The position numbers were made by a program, and so were the translations under genes. Positions 34,597-43,285 of a stretch of DNA of 64,000 nucleotides are shown one piece after another (position 1 is the stretch's first letter; each line of letters begins with the position of its first letter). Location of the stretch: NCBI GenBank assembly GCA_002786355.1, contig PGCO01000002.1, forward strand, positions 248,001 through 312,000. The letters run 5' to 3'. This DNA comes from Sediminibacterium sp. FEMGT703S (GTDB taxonomy: Bacteria > Bacteroidota > Bacteroidia > Chitinophagales > Chitinophagaceae). The notes below the pieces were generated by a model that was not told the DNA's origin, made no database searches, and saw only the letters and a program-made list of their open reading frames with translations.

Positions 34597-37089
34597 ATGA
34601 ACAGGATCAATTGGAAAGCTTTAATGCCGCATGCAATTGCAGTGGTAATTTTCTTATTAGTTGCCCTTATTTATTGTAAGCCAGCTTTAGAAGGAAAAGT
34701 ATTGCAACAACACGATGTTACCCAATGGAAAGGGATGGCACAAAATTCTTTTCAAGCAAAAGAAAAAACTGGCCATTTCCCGCTTTGGACCAATGGAATG
34801 TTTGGCGGCATGCCTGCTTATCAAATTACAGGGATAAGCGAAAACCCCGTTTCTGTAGGGTATTTAGGGGACATCATTCTACTAGGCTTGCCAAAGCCAG
34901 TGGGTGTATTCTTTTTAGCGTGTTTGTGTTTTTACTTCTTAACACAGGTACTCAGCATCAATGCGTATATAGGTATTTTTAGCGCATTAGCTTATACTTA
35001 TGCCACTTATAATCCAATAATTCTTGCAGCAGGCCATGACACTAAAATGAATGCGATTGCGTATTTACCAGCAGTCATTGGATCATTATTATTGATTTAT
35101 AATAAAAAATATATTGCTGGAACAGCATTAACTGCTCTATTTACTGCACTCCTATTAGGCGCAAACCATTTACAAATTACCTATTATGGGTTTTTAATCA
35201 TCCTATTTATGAGTGTTGCTTTTGGCATCCGTTGCATAAAAGGGAATGAATGGGCACATTTAGGTAAATCAGCAGGCTTAGCAATCATGGCTGCTTTATT
35301 GGGTATTTTAGTAAATGCTGTGACTTTATTCACCACTTACGAATACGCCAAAAAAACAATTAGAGGCGGAAGTGTATTAGCAGACAGTACTACCAATGTA
35401 ACCAAGACGGGATTGAGTAAAGATTATGCATTAAGCTATAGTGTGTATAAAACAGAACCTTTGGTGATGATGTTTCCTAAATTGTATGGTGGGAGTAGCA
35501 GCCAATTAGAAGTGGCTCAAGATAAATCTCAAGCCATTGCGGCATTGCAACAAATGCCTCAAGAGTTGGCCCAGCAAATACAAGGGTTTATGCAATTTTA
35601 TTGGGGAGGGATTGACGGTGTTGGCACATCTGGCCCTCCATATGCAGGCGCAATCGTTTGTTTTTTAGCATTGATAGGATTCGTGATTGTAGATAAAAAA
35701 TATACCTACTGGATGGGGGCTGCCATTGTATTTACGTTAATGTTGAGTTGGGGTAAATACTTGGAGGGATTCAATATTGCTATGCTTAAATATTTACCTG
35801 TTTATGATAAGTTTAGAGCTCCAAGCATGATTTTAGTAGTGCCAACTTTCTTACTATGTATGTTGGCTGCTCTGTCTTTAAATACCATCATTAATGCAGA
35901 AAATAAGACCCTGCTTTGGGAGAAATACAAGAAAGGATTAATGGTAGTTGCTGCAGTATTTGGGATTACTGTATTGGTTTATTTAACCGCAGACTTCAGT
36001 AGTTCAGGAGATAAAATGTTGATGGAGCAAATTAGCAAAATACCAGATGCTACTCAACGTGCACAAATTGAAGCCCCTGTTAAATCATTTATAGAAGGAC
36101 TAAGAGAAGATAGAAAAAGTTTGGTATTAGGAGATCTTTTAAGAACCTTATTATTCTGCGCAGTGGCTGGTGCTGCTGTGTTTGCTGCCATCAAACAAAA
36201 AATTAATCCAATAATCATAACAGCTGTTATTGGCATTTTTGCTATGATTGACGTATTTGGCATTAATAGTAAATACCTAAATGCCGATAATTACCAAGAT
36301 GCTGCCGAATATGAAAATATTTTCACGCCTACTGCTGCAGATCAGGAAATCTTAAAAGACACAAGCTATTATAGGGTATTGAATTTAACCCAAGGGATAT
36401 CCAATGCATTTAATGCTGGCGCTTTAACCGCTTATTTTCACAAATCAGTGGGTGGATATCATCCTGCAAAGTTGAGCATATACCAAGATTTAATTGAGAA
36501 CCAGCTATACAAGTTTCCGAATTGTATGCCTTCATTAAATATGCTGAATACAAAATACCTGATCATGCCAGATCAGCAAACTGGGCAAGCAACCGTTCAA
36601 CAAAATCCCAACGCGCTAGGCGCTGCTTGGTTGGTTAAGTCTGTTGAGTTTAAAGATGGGCCTGCAGCAATTATGCAGTCATTAACCAATTTTAATCCCG
36701 CAGAAACAGCATTATTGGATCAAAAAGACAAAACTAGAATTGGGGCAATTCAATACGATAGTACGGCAAGTATTCAATTATTAAGCAATGAAAATGATGC
36801 TGCTAAATATCAATACAAATCTAGTTTTAATCAATTTGCTGTATTTAGCGAAGTATTTTATGACGCGGGATGGAAAGCTTATATTGATGGAAAAGAATCA
36901 GCCATTTTACAAACCAACTATGTTTTAAGAGGGATGGAAATTCCTGCTGGTAATCATACAATTGAGTTCAAATTCGAACCTGCCTCTTATGCAATTGGAT
37001 CTAAAGCGGCGGTAGGTTCATCCATCATTATCTGGTTGCTTTTATTAGGTGCTATTGTTACAGGGTTCAAAAAAACGAAAACCACCTAA
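34597..37089 (+). CDS. YfhO-family multi-pass membrane protein
   Basis: An 830-residue protein with about twelve membrane helices in the first 600 residues and a C-terminal extracytoplasmic beta-rich domain (about 690-800: FYDAGWKAYIDGKESAILQ and GNHTIEFKFEP, the end block of YfhO proteins), then a final helix. YfhO proteins are GT-C-like and in some Firmicutes glycosylate lipoteichoic acid; in Bacteroidota the acceptor is unknown. The long periplasmic loop after helix 1 contains FPLWTNGMFGGMPAYQ, typical of the family. The stop overlaps the next ATG (TAATG), so it forms one unit with the two glycosyltransferases. Confidence 0.9.
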   Translation: MNRINWKALMPHAIAVVIFLLVALIYCKPALEGKVLQQHDVTQWKGMAQNSFQAKEKTGHFPLWTNGMFGGMPAYQITGISENPVSVGYLGDIILLGLPKPVGVFFLACLCFYFLTQVLSINAYIGIFSALAYTYATYNPIILAAGHDTKMNAIAYLPAVIGSLLLIYNKKYIAGTALTALFTALLLGANHLQITYYGFLIILFMSVAFGIRCIKGNEWAHLGKSAGLAIMAALLGILVNAVTLFTTYEYAKKTIRGGSVLADSTTNVTKTGLSKDYALSYSVYKTEPLVMMFPKLYGGSSSQLEVAQDKSQAIAALQQMPQELAQQIQGFMQFYWGGIDGVGTSGPPYAGAIVCFLALIGFVIVDKKYTYWMGAAIVFTLMLSWGKYLEGFNIAMLKYLPVYDKFRAPSMILVVPTFLLCMLAALSLNTIINAENKTLLWEKYKKGLMVVAAVFGITVLVYLTADFSSSGDKMLMEQISKIPDATQRAQIEAPVKSFIEGLREDRKSLVLGDLLRTLLFCAVAGAAVFAAIKQKINPIIITAVIGIFAMIDVFGINSKYLNADNYQDAAEYENIFTPTAADQEILKDTSYYRVLNLTQGISNAFNAGALTAYFHKSVGGYHPAKLSIYQDLIENQLYKFPNCMPSLNMLNTKYLIMPDQQTGQATVQQNPNALGAAWLVKSVEFKDGPAAIMQSLTNFNPAETALLDQKDKTRIGAIQYDSTASIQLLSNENDAAKYQYKSSFNQFAVFSEVFYDAGWKAYIDGKESAILQTNYVLRGMEIPAGNHTIEFKFEPASYAIGSKAAVGSSIIIWLLLLGAIVTGFKKTKTT

Positions 37090-38225
37090 TGCCGCACAGA
37101 AAGCCCAATGTTTTGGGAATCGTTTCATTTAAAGTGTTCCCTGCTTTAATGGGAGGACAAAAATATATTGTTGACTATTATAGAGCACTATCCAAGCAAA
37201 CAAATGTTGTTTTAGCTGTCTCAAAAGATAATAAGGAAGCCGTTTTAACCGAAAAGGAGTTAAACGTGCTTCCTTTCTTATTTAATCATTGGTATGGATT
37301 TTTGAACCTCATTTATTGTTTTAAATTGGTTCAAATTATCAAAAGAGAAAAAATTGATATCATCATTATTGATCATAGTTATTTTGGTTGGCTAGGTATT
37401 TTACTTCGTTGGCTAACGGGTAAAAAACTAGTTATCAAGTCTGCTAATTTAGAAGCTTTTCGTTTTAGAGATATGGGCAGATGGGGCTGGCAAGTTTATG
37501 AAGTATACGAAAAATGGGTACATCAAAAAGCAGATAGAAATTTTTTCATCTCCGATGAAGAGCGATTATATGCAATTGAACATTGGAGTGTAAATCCGAC
37601 TATTTCATACACTGTTCCATATGGAATTACTACAGAAGAACCTTGCGCACCATTAGAAAAAACGGAAAGCAGGAATACTATTTTAGCCCTTCATTCCCTC
37701 CAAGCAAATACAAAATTATTTTTATTCAATGGCACCCTAGATTATATTCCCAATGAGGACGCACTGTACATTATATTAAATGAATTGGTTCCAAGACTTA
37801 ATCAATCAAAAATTAGTTACAGAATTTTCGTTTGTGGGGTACAAATCAAACCCAATTGGGAAGTGCAATTATTAGCTTGCTCTACCATCATATATACAGG
37901 TTTTGTAGAAAATATTCAATTATACAATCAAGGCACAGACTGTTTTATCAGTCCAATTACTTTAGGAGCTGGAGTAAAAACTAAAATAACCGATGCCATT
38001 GCAGCTTGTCAAATGGTAATAGCCTGTAAAAAAAGTTGTGAAGGCTTAAATCAATCTATGCTAAGCCAACAACTCATTGTTATTGACGATTACAATTGGG
38101 ATGGCTTTGCAAAAGCGATGATCCAAATTTCAGTCAATGAAACACCTAAAACCCCAATAGCATTTTATACATCATATAACTGGGCTAATATAGTTCGAGA
38201 ATCCATTTTATATTTGCCTAAATGA
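37089..38225 (+). CDS. GT4-like glycosyltransferase
   Basis: A 378-residue GT-B-fold glycosyltransferase. The N-terminal domain opens with a LMGGQKYIVDYYRALSKQ acceptor-side loop; the C-terminal domain has LFNGTLDYIPNEDAL, a strand-loop typical of GT4 nucleotide-sugar binding, and DCFISPITLGAGVKTKITDAIA, where the E-x7-E motif is degenerate but the GAGVK(T/L)K phosphate loop is clear. It transfers a sugar from an activated donor during surface glycan synthesis; the sugar and acceptor are unknown. Starts inside the YfhO stop and overlaps the next gene by four bases (ATGA). Confidence 0.85.
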   Translation: MPHRKPNVLGIVSFKVFPALMGGQKYIVDYYRALSKQTNVVLAVSKDNKEAVLTEKELNVLPFLFNHWYGFLNLIYCFKLVQIIKREKIDIIIIDHSYFGWLGILLRWLTGKKLVIKSANLEAFRFRDMGRWGWQVYEVYEKWVHQKADRNFFISDEERLYAIEHWSVNPTISYTVPYGITTEEPCAPLEKTESRNTILALHSLQANTKLFLFNGTLDYIPNEDALYIILNELVPRLNQSKISYRIFVCGVQIKPNWEVQLLACSTIIYTGFVENIQLYNQGTDCFISPITLGAGVKTKITDAIAACQMVIACKKSCEGLNQSMLSQQLIVIDDYNWDGFAKAMIQISVNETPKTPIAFYTSYNWANIVRESILYLPK

Positions 38226-39142
38226 ACCAGAGTAAGCTAGAAATATCGGTGGTAATTTGTACTTATAATAGAGCTCTCTATTTACCCGCCGCATTAGAAA
38301 GTTTATACAATCAAAACATCAACAAAGATTGCTTTGAAGTAATTGTTGTAAACAATAATTCTTCCGATGATACAGAAACGGTTTGCAATCATTTTATATC
38401 GTTGCATAGAGATGCTCATTTTATTTATTTAAACGAGCCCAATCAAGGGGCTTCTTTTGCAAGAAATACAGGGGCTGCAATTGCTCAATCTCCCCTACTT
38501 TGTTTCATGGATGATGATGCGATTGCTTATCCCGATTACTTATCATTGATTATTCATTTCTTTAAATCAAACCCAGATACTGGAGGATTAGGTGGGAGAA
38601 TAGTTCCAAAATATATTCCATCTGAGCCTGTTTGGATGAGCCATTTTGTATCGTCGTTGGTGGGAAACTTCGACTATAGTAAAGAGATTTGTGAGTTTAG
38701 CCCCAACAAATACCCTTTAGAATCAAATATGATTGTTAAAAGGGAAGATTTTCATTTAGTGAATGGATTTAATACTGCTTTGCCTGGGGTAAAAGGAACA
38801 TTAAGAATTGGGGGAGAGGGTAAGGAATTTTTCTTAAAGTTAAAAGCCCTTGGGAAAACGATTTATTATCATCCTGGAATCATTGTTGATCATATTGTTG
38901 AAACCAAAAAATTGACCCCCGAATATATGTATCGGGTTGCAAGTGGAATTGGAAGGGGTGAAAAAGTGAGGACACAAACACTTGGAACGAGCGCTTACTT
39001 ATCAAAAATAATTGAATATTTTTTTAAGTTAGGTGCGGCTGTTATTTTAGGATTAGGCTATATATTACAAGGAAGGCCCGCCAAAACAATGCCAGTCATT
39101 CAATTTAGAATAGATGCGCTAAAAGGGTTATTGGGATATTGA
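38222..39142 (+). CDS. GT2-family glycosyltransferase
   Basis: A 306-residue GT-A-fold enzyme. N-terminal ISVVICTYNRALYLPAAL is the GT2 opening; VIVVNNNSSDDTETV, GASFARNTGAAIA and the DXD-type metal site FMDDDAIAYPDY follow in order; a GGEGKEFFLKL acidic block provides the catalytic base region. A C-terminal hydrophobic stretch (about 262-282) may anchor it to the membrane. Its ATG lies in the GT4 stop (ATGA), so all three genes of the cluster are translationally linked. Likely role: extension of a surface oligosaccharide. Confidence 0.9.
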   Translation: MNQSKLEISVVICTYNRALYLPAALESLYNQNINKDCFEVIVVNNNSSDDTETVCNHFISLHRDAHFIYLNEPNQGASFARNTGAAIAQSPLLCFMDDDAIAYPDYLSLIIHFFKSNPDTGGLGGRIVPKYIPSEPVWMSHFVSSLVGNFDYSKEICEFSPNKYPLESNMIVKREDFHLVNGFNTALPGVKGTLRIGGEGKEFFLKLKALGKTIYYHPGIIVDHIVETKKLTPEYMYRVASGIGRGEKVRTQTLGTSAYLSKIIEYFFKLGAAVILGLGYILQGRPAKTMPVIQFRIDALKGLLGY

Positions 39143-39161
39143 TTTCAAGAATAAAGTCAAC

Positions 39162-39992
39162 TTATTTTTTAGCTTGCAGTAAACGCTTAAAATGCTTACT
39201 AAAAAAAAGCACTTGGTAATCAATTGCGTTAGTCCAATACTTCCAATCATGATTTCCTGGTCGCTCTGTGTATTCATGTGCAATATTGAGCTTTTGCATT
39301 TTCTCGTGAACTGCCCGATTCATAGGCAAAACGCGGTCTTCTACTCCACAATCGATAATAATAGCTAATGAATCAGTAGGCTTTTTTTCAATGGCATTAA
39401 GCACACTCCAATCATTCCAATAATTTCGATTCACAGCAGTATCTCCTAATATTTTTTCTACGCCATAACCTTGCCTAATTACAGTTACATGCAACGCTCC
39501 GCTCATGCTACCCGCCCCACTAAAAGTATTGGAATGACGAAAGCTTAAAAACAAAGAACCATGACCTCCCATACTCAATCCGGTAATTACCCTTCCATTT
39601 CTGTTGGGAATAGTTTTGTATTGTTGGTCAATATATGCAGGCAACTCTTTTGCTACAAAAGTTTCATATCGGATAGAACTGTCATTTGGGCTATCAAAAT
39701 ACCAACTAGTAACTGCACCATCGGGGCAAACAATAATCACTTTATATTCATCCGCTAATTGTTGAATATGAGGCACACGGGTTATCCAATTGCGATAGCT
39801 TCCTCCTGCACCATGTAATAAATAAATTACAGGGTATAATTCTTTAGCTGATTGATACCCCTCAGGTAAAACAATTACAGTAGGAATCGTTTTCTTCATT
39901 GATGCACTGGGCACAGCCAATGTATCTGTTTTTGCACCAAATGATAGCCCACTATATATCAATCCAACAAATGCGAAAATCAAATATTTCAT
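39162..39992 (-). CDS. secreted esterase, alpha/beta hydrolase (esterase D/Fes-like)
   Basis: A 276-residue exported hydrolase with a signal peptide (about 1-20). Alpha/beta-hydrolase markers: oxyanion block PVIYLLHGAGGSYRNW, nucleophile elbow GLSMGGHGS with Ser, an acid in IIIDCGVEDR and terminal His in ERPGNHDWKYW. This is the family of tributyrin esterases, feruloyl esterases and S-formylglutathione hydrolase relatives; being secreted, a carbohydrate or lipid ester is likelier than formylglutathione. It is a paralogue of the gene 9 bases upstream on the same strand, indicating tandem duplication. Confidence 0.88.
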   Translation of the reverse strand: MKYLIFAFVGLIYSGLSFGAKTDTLAVPSASMKKTIPTVIVLPEGYQSAKELYPVIYLLHGAGGSYRNWITRVPHIQQLADEYKVIIVCPDGAVTSWYFDSPNDSSIRYETFVAKELPAYIDQQYKTIPNRNGRVITGLSMGGHGSLFLSFRHSNTFSGAGSMSGALHVTVIRQGYGVEKILGDTAVNRNYWNDWSVLNAIEKKPTDSLAIIIDCGVEDRVLPMNRAVHEKMQKLNIAHEYTERPGNHDWKYWTNAIDYQVLFFSKHFKRLLQAKK

Positions 39993-40001
39993 TTTTTACC
40001 C

Positions 40002-40799
40002 TTATTCATTAAAAAATTTACTAAAATATAAAAGGTGTCCATCAATACTACTTCCCCAATAAGCAGCTGTATGTGCACCTGGCCTTTCTGTGTAGTCGTG
40101 AGGGATTTTTTTCTGCAATAATTTTTGATGTAAAGCTCTATTTACTGCCAAAAAGAAATCTCCATATCCACAATCAAAAATAATTTGAAGGTCTCCTGGC
40201 TTAAGATTGTCTGCTATATTAATGACTGTATTCGCTTCCCAATTCGCAGGTTGCTCAGTAATATCTCCAAGTAACTGACTTAGTTCCCAGTTCTTAGGAA
40301 AAGGACGAATATCAACGCCGCCGCATATACTTCCTGCTGCACCAAAAACAAATTTATTTTTAAATGCTAAATAAAAAGCACCATGTCCGCCCATACTTAA
40401 TCCGGTGATGGCTCTTTTTAAATTGGTAGAATAGGCTGAATCAATATAAGGCACCAATTCATGAACCATAAAAGATTCATATTGTACAGCAGGATTGATA
40501 GGGCTATTCATGTACCAGCTATTTCTACTGCCATCGGGCATAACGAGTAACATATTCAATTGATTAGCTTTGGCTTCTAATTGAGGGGCAGATTGTAACC
40601 AAGCTTTATGATTACCGCCATGCCCGTGCAACAAATAAACCACTGGCAACTTCTTATCCTTAACTATTTTATCAGGTTGTATCACCACCACTCTGATAAA
40701 CTTTTGCATGCTTTTGCTGAAAACAGAAATCGTATCTGTTTTTGCAGAAAGTGCCAAACAAACAAATCCAAAAACAATACTCAAACAAACTTTCTTCAT
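40002..40799 (-). CDS. secreted esterase, alpha/beta hydrolase (paralogue of downstream gene)
   Basis: A 265-residue exported hydrolase with a signal peptide (1-19, cleavage near LSA-K). Same architecture as its neighbour: PVVYLLHGHGGNHKAW, nucleophile elbow GLSMGGHGAF, DCGYGDFF and ERPGAHTAAYW with the catalytic His. The two share most motif wording but differ in loops, so they diverged after duplication and may have different ester substrates. It follows the upstream M1 peptidase gene by three bases, so esterases and peptidase are probably one transcript. Confidence 0.88.
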   Translation of the reverse strand: MKKVCLSIVFGFVCLALSAKTDTISVFSKSMQKFIRVVVIQPDKIVKDKKLPVVYLLHGHGGNHKAWLQSAPQLEAKANQLNMLLVMPDGSRNSWYMNSPINPAVQYESFMVHELVPYIDSAYSTNLKRAITGLSMGGHGAFYLAFKNKFVFGAAGSICGGVDIRPFPKNWELSQLLGDITEQPANWEANTVINIADNLKPGDLQIIFDCGYGDFFLAVNRALHQKLLQKKIPHDYTERPGAHTAAYWGSSIDGHLLYFSKFFNE

Positions 40800-40802
40800 C
40801 TT

Positions 40803-43193
40803 TTATTGTCCTTTTTGCATAGCGTGTTGCATTGGATTTACACCAGAAGATTGACCTCTTCCTCTGCCCGCTCCTGCTTTGAAAATACTGAATTTTGAAG
40901 GTTCTGAAACCGTTCCATTGGGCCACTTATTATTTGACTCGTTAATATCAGCAGTTTCTTTCATTGGATCTATTTGAATAGACACTGCTTTTTTAGTTGT
41001 CATAAATAATTTAGTGACTTTGTTTTCATTCTTTCTCCAAATTTGAGCTGGAATTTTCTCTGTTTCTTTGGTTCCATCTTCAAAAGTAAATTCAACTATT
41101 AACGGCATCACCAATCCACCTTTATTGGCAAATGTGATTTCATATAAATTGGTGTTTTGGTATTTTGCCAACTCTTCTGCTGATAATGCAACAGGAGCAG
41201 TATTGGGTTGTATTTGAAATTTAAAAGAAGAATCATAGGCTTCTAATCCTCTTGTATATCTCCAATAAAAATCTCTTAAACTCGTATCTACATCTGTTTG
41301 AAAAACAATTCTTTTATCGTTTCTATTTCTTTGTTTAGAAATATCATCAAAAGCGGCAGCTCCACTAAATAATGGCTTGTCTAATCCGCGTGTCATTGGG
41401 TTAGTAGCCCTTGGCGCATCCGTATTAGGGGAAGTGTTTACAACAGCATGCTTTACATTTTCAATAGCAATATCACAAGCTTCTATGCTGTAAAACCAAC
41501 CTCTCCAAAACCAATCTAAATCTTCAGCACTTGCATCTTCCATTGTTCTAAATAAATCGGCAGGTGTTGGGTGTTTAAATGCCCATCTTCTTGCATATTC
41601 TTTAAATGCGTAATCAAATAATTCACGCCCCATAATAGTCTCACGTAAAATATTCAATCCAGTTGCAGGTTTTGCATAGGCATTAGGACCAAACTGAATA
41701 ATATTATCACTATTAGTCATGATTGGTTCTAATTGATCCTTAGGTAACCGCATGTAATCGGTAATTAATCTAGCAGGACCTCTTCTACTTGGGTATTTAT
41801 TATCCCATTCTTCTTCTGTTAAGAATTGAACAAATGTATTCAATCCTTCATCCATCCAACTCCATTGACGCTCGTCACTGTTTACAATCATAGGAAAAAA
41901 GTTATGTCCCACTTCATGTATAATCACTCCAATCATACCATACTTAGTTGCTTCTGCATAAGAGCCATCCTTATTGGTTCTTCCATTGTTAAAACAGATC
42001 ATTGGATATTCCATTCCATTAGATGCTTCAATACTTTGTGCAACTGGATAAGGATAAGGGATAGAGAATTTAGAATAGGTTTTAATGGTATGTGCTACTG
42101 CTTTGGTAGAAAACTTACGATATAATCCATATGCTTCTTTAGGATAGCCACTCATACACATGACTTTCTTCCCTTCAATATAAACAGGCATTGCATCCCA
42201 AATATATCTTCGGCTAGAAGTCCATGCAAAATCGCGAACATTCTCTGCTTTGTAAATCCATGTTTTGGTGGAAGTAGCTTTTCCTTCGGTTCTTTTATTG
42301 GCTTCTTCTAAAGTAGCAATTTCAACAGGCTCTTTTGCGGTTTGGGCTTGATTCCAGCGAGTCATTTGTGCAGGGCTTAATACTTGACTATAGTTTTGAC
42401 AAACACCTGTGCTCAATACAATATGATCGGAAGGAACTGTAAGAGTTACATCATAGTTGCCGAATGTAAGTGCGAACTCACCTCGTCCAGAAAACTGCTG
42501 ATTCTGCCATCCTTGGAAATCACTATACACACATAAACGAGGAAACCATTGTGCCATCGTAAACAAATGGTTGCCATCTTCTAACATCTCATATCCGCCT
42601 CTTCCAGCAAAAGTCATTCGATCAGCTATTTTGTAACTCCATGCTACATTGAAAACGAATTTTTGACCAGGCTTTAGAGGTGCAGGCAATTCAATGCGCA
42701 TCATGGTTTTATTGATAATATACTTTAACGGTTTACCTAATGCATCTGTTAACTGAGCAATTTTATGGCCATATCCATTGTCCGATTTTGCAGCTGCTAA
42801 CTTTTCTAGTTGATTGGTTGCAATGGCATTTTCAAGGGTTGATGCATCTTGATAATTGGCATTGTTTACTGTGCTATGCTGATTCTCATCCAGCTGCAAC
42901 CAAATATAGGTTAATACATCTGGTGCATTATTATAGTAAGTGATGGTTTCAGTTCCTTTTAATTGAAGCTTAGCTTCATCTAGACTAGCTTTAATTACAT
43001 AGTCAGCTCTTTGTTGCCAATATTTAGGACCTGGTGCACCACTGGCTGTTCTATATTCATTGGGGGTAGGCAGAATGGTACCTAGCTGTTCAAATTTGTT
43101 CCCATGATTGGATGTTGGATTGTTCATGATATTTTGCGCATGTGCAACCAAACCTATCATTAACACATAAAGGAAGAAAACAATTTTTTTCAT
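40803..43193 (-). CDS. secreted M1-family zinc metallopeptidase (copy 1)
   Basis: A 796-residue exported aminopeptidase-like protein. Signal peptide 1-19; N-terminal beta domain with KLKGTETITY-type strands; substrate-recognition block GMEYP at 393-397 in place of GAMEN; zinc site HEVGH (His426, His430, catalytic Glu427) with third ligand Glu449 in WMDEGLNTF. C-terminal region (600-760) is beta-rich, ending in a Gly/Arg/Gln tail containing NPMQHAMQKGQ. M1 enzymes remove N-terminal residues from peptides; here it would act in the periplasm or at the cell surface. It is a tandem paralogue of the upstream gene, separated by 92 bases with a hairpin. Confidence 0.93.
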   Translation of the reverse strand: MKKIVFFLYVLMIGLVAHAQNIMNNPTSNHGNKFEQLGTILPTPNEYRTASGAPGPKYWQQRADYVIKASLDEAKLQLKGTETITYYNNAPDVLTYIWLQLDENQHSTVNNANYQDASTLENAIATNQLEKLAAAKSDNGYGHKIAQLTDALGKPLKYIINKTMMRIELPAPLKPGQKFVFNVAWSYKIADRMTFAGRGGYEMLEDGNHLFTMAQWFPRLCVYSDFQGWQNQQFSGRGEFALTFGNYDVTLTVPSDHIVLSTGVCQNYSQVLSPAQMTRWNQAQTAKEPVEIATLEEANKRTEGKATSTKTWIYKAENVRDFAWTSSRRYIWDAMPVYIEGKKVMCMSGYPKEAYGLYRKFSTKAVAHTIKTYSKFSIPYPYPVAQSIEASNGMEYPMICFNNGRTNKDGSYAEATKYGMIGVIIHEVGHNFFPMIVNSDERQWSWMDEGLNTFVQFLTEEEWDNKYPSRRGPARLITDYMRLPKDQLEPIMTNSDNIIQFGPNAYAKPATGLNILRETIMGRELFDYAFKEYARRWAFKHPTPADLFRTMEDASAEDLDWFWRGWFYSIEACDIAIENVKHAVVNTSPNTDAPRATNPMTRGLDKPLFSGAAAFDDISKQRNRNDKRIVFQTDVDTSLRDFYWRYTRGLEAYDSSFKFQIQPNTAPVALSAEELAKYQNTNLYEITFANKGGLVMPLIVEFTFEDGTKETEKIPAQIWRKNENKVTKLFMTTKKAVSIQIDPMKETADINESNNKWPNGTVSEPSKFSIFKAGAGRGRGQSSGVNPMQHAMQKGQ

Positions 43194-43236
43194 AAAAATT
43201 TATTTAGTCAACTGCATAAGGATAGCTAAAATACAA

Positions 43237-43266
43237 AATGCCACCCGTATTTAAACAGGTGGCATT
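43237..43266 (-). terminator. hairpin terminator between the two M1 peptidase genes
   Basis: Stem AATGCCACC (43237-43245) with GGTGGCATT (43258-43266). On the minus strand it is followed by TTTTGTATTTT, so it terminates the upstream peptidase gene (copy 2) before copy 1. Confidence 0.75.
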
Positions 43267-43285
43267 CATATATATATTTATTCAA

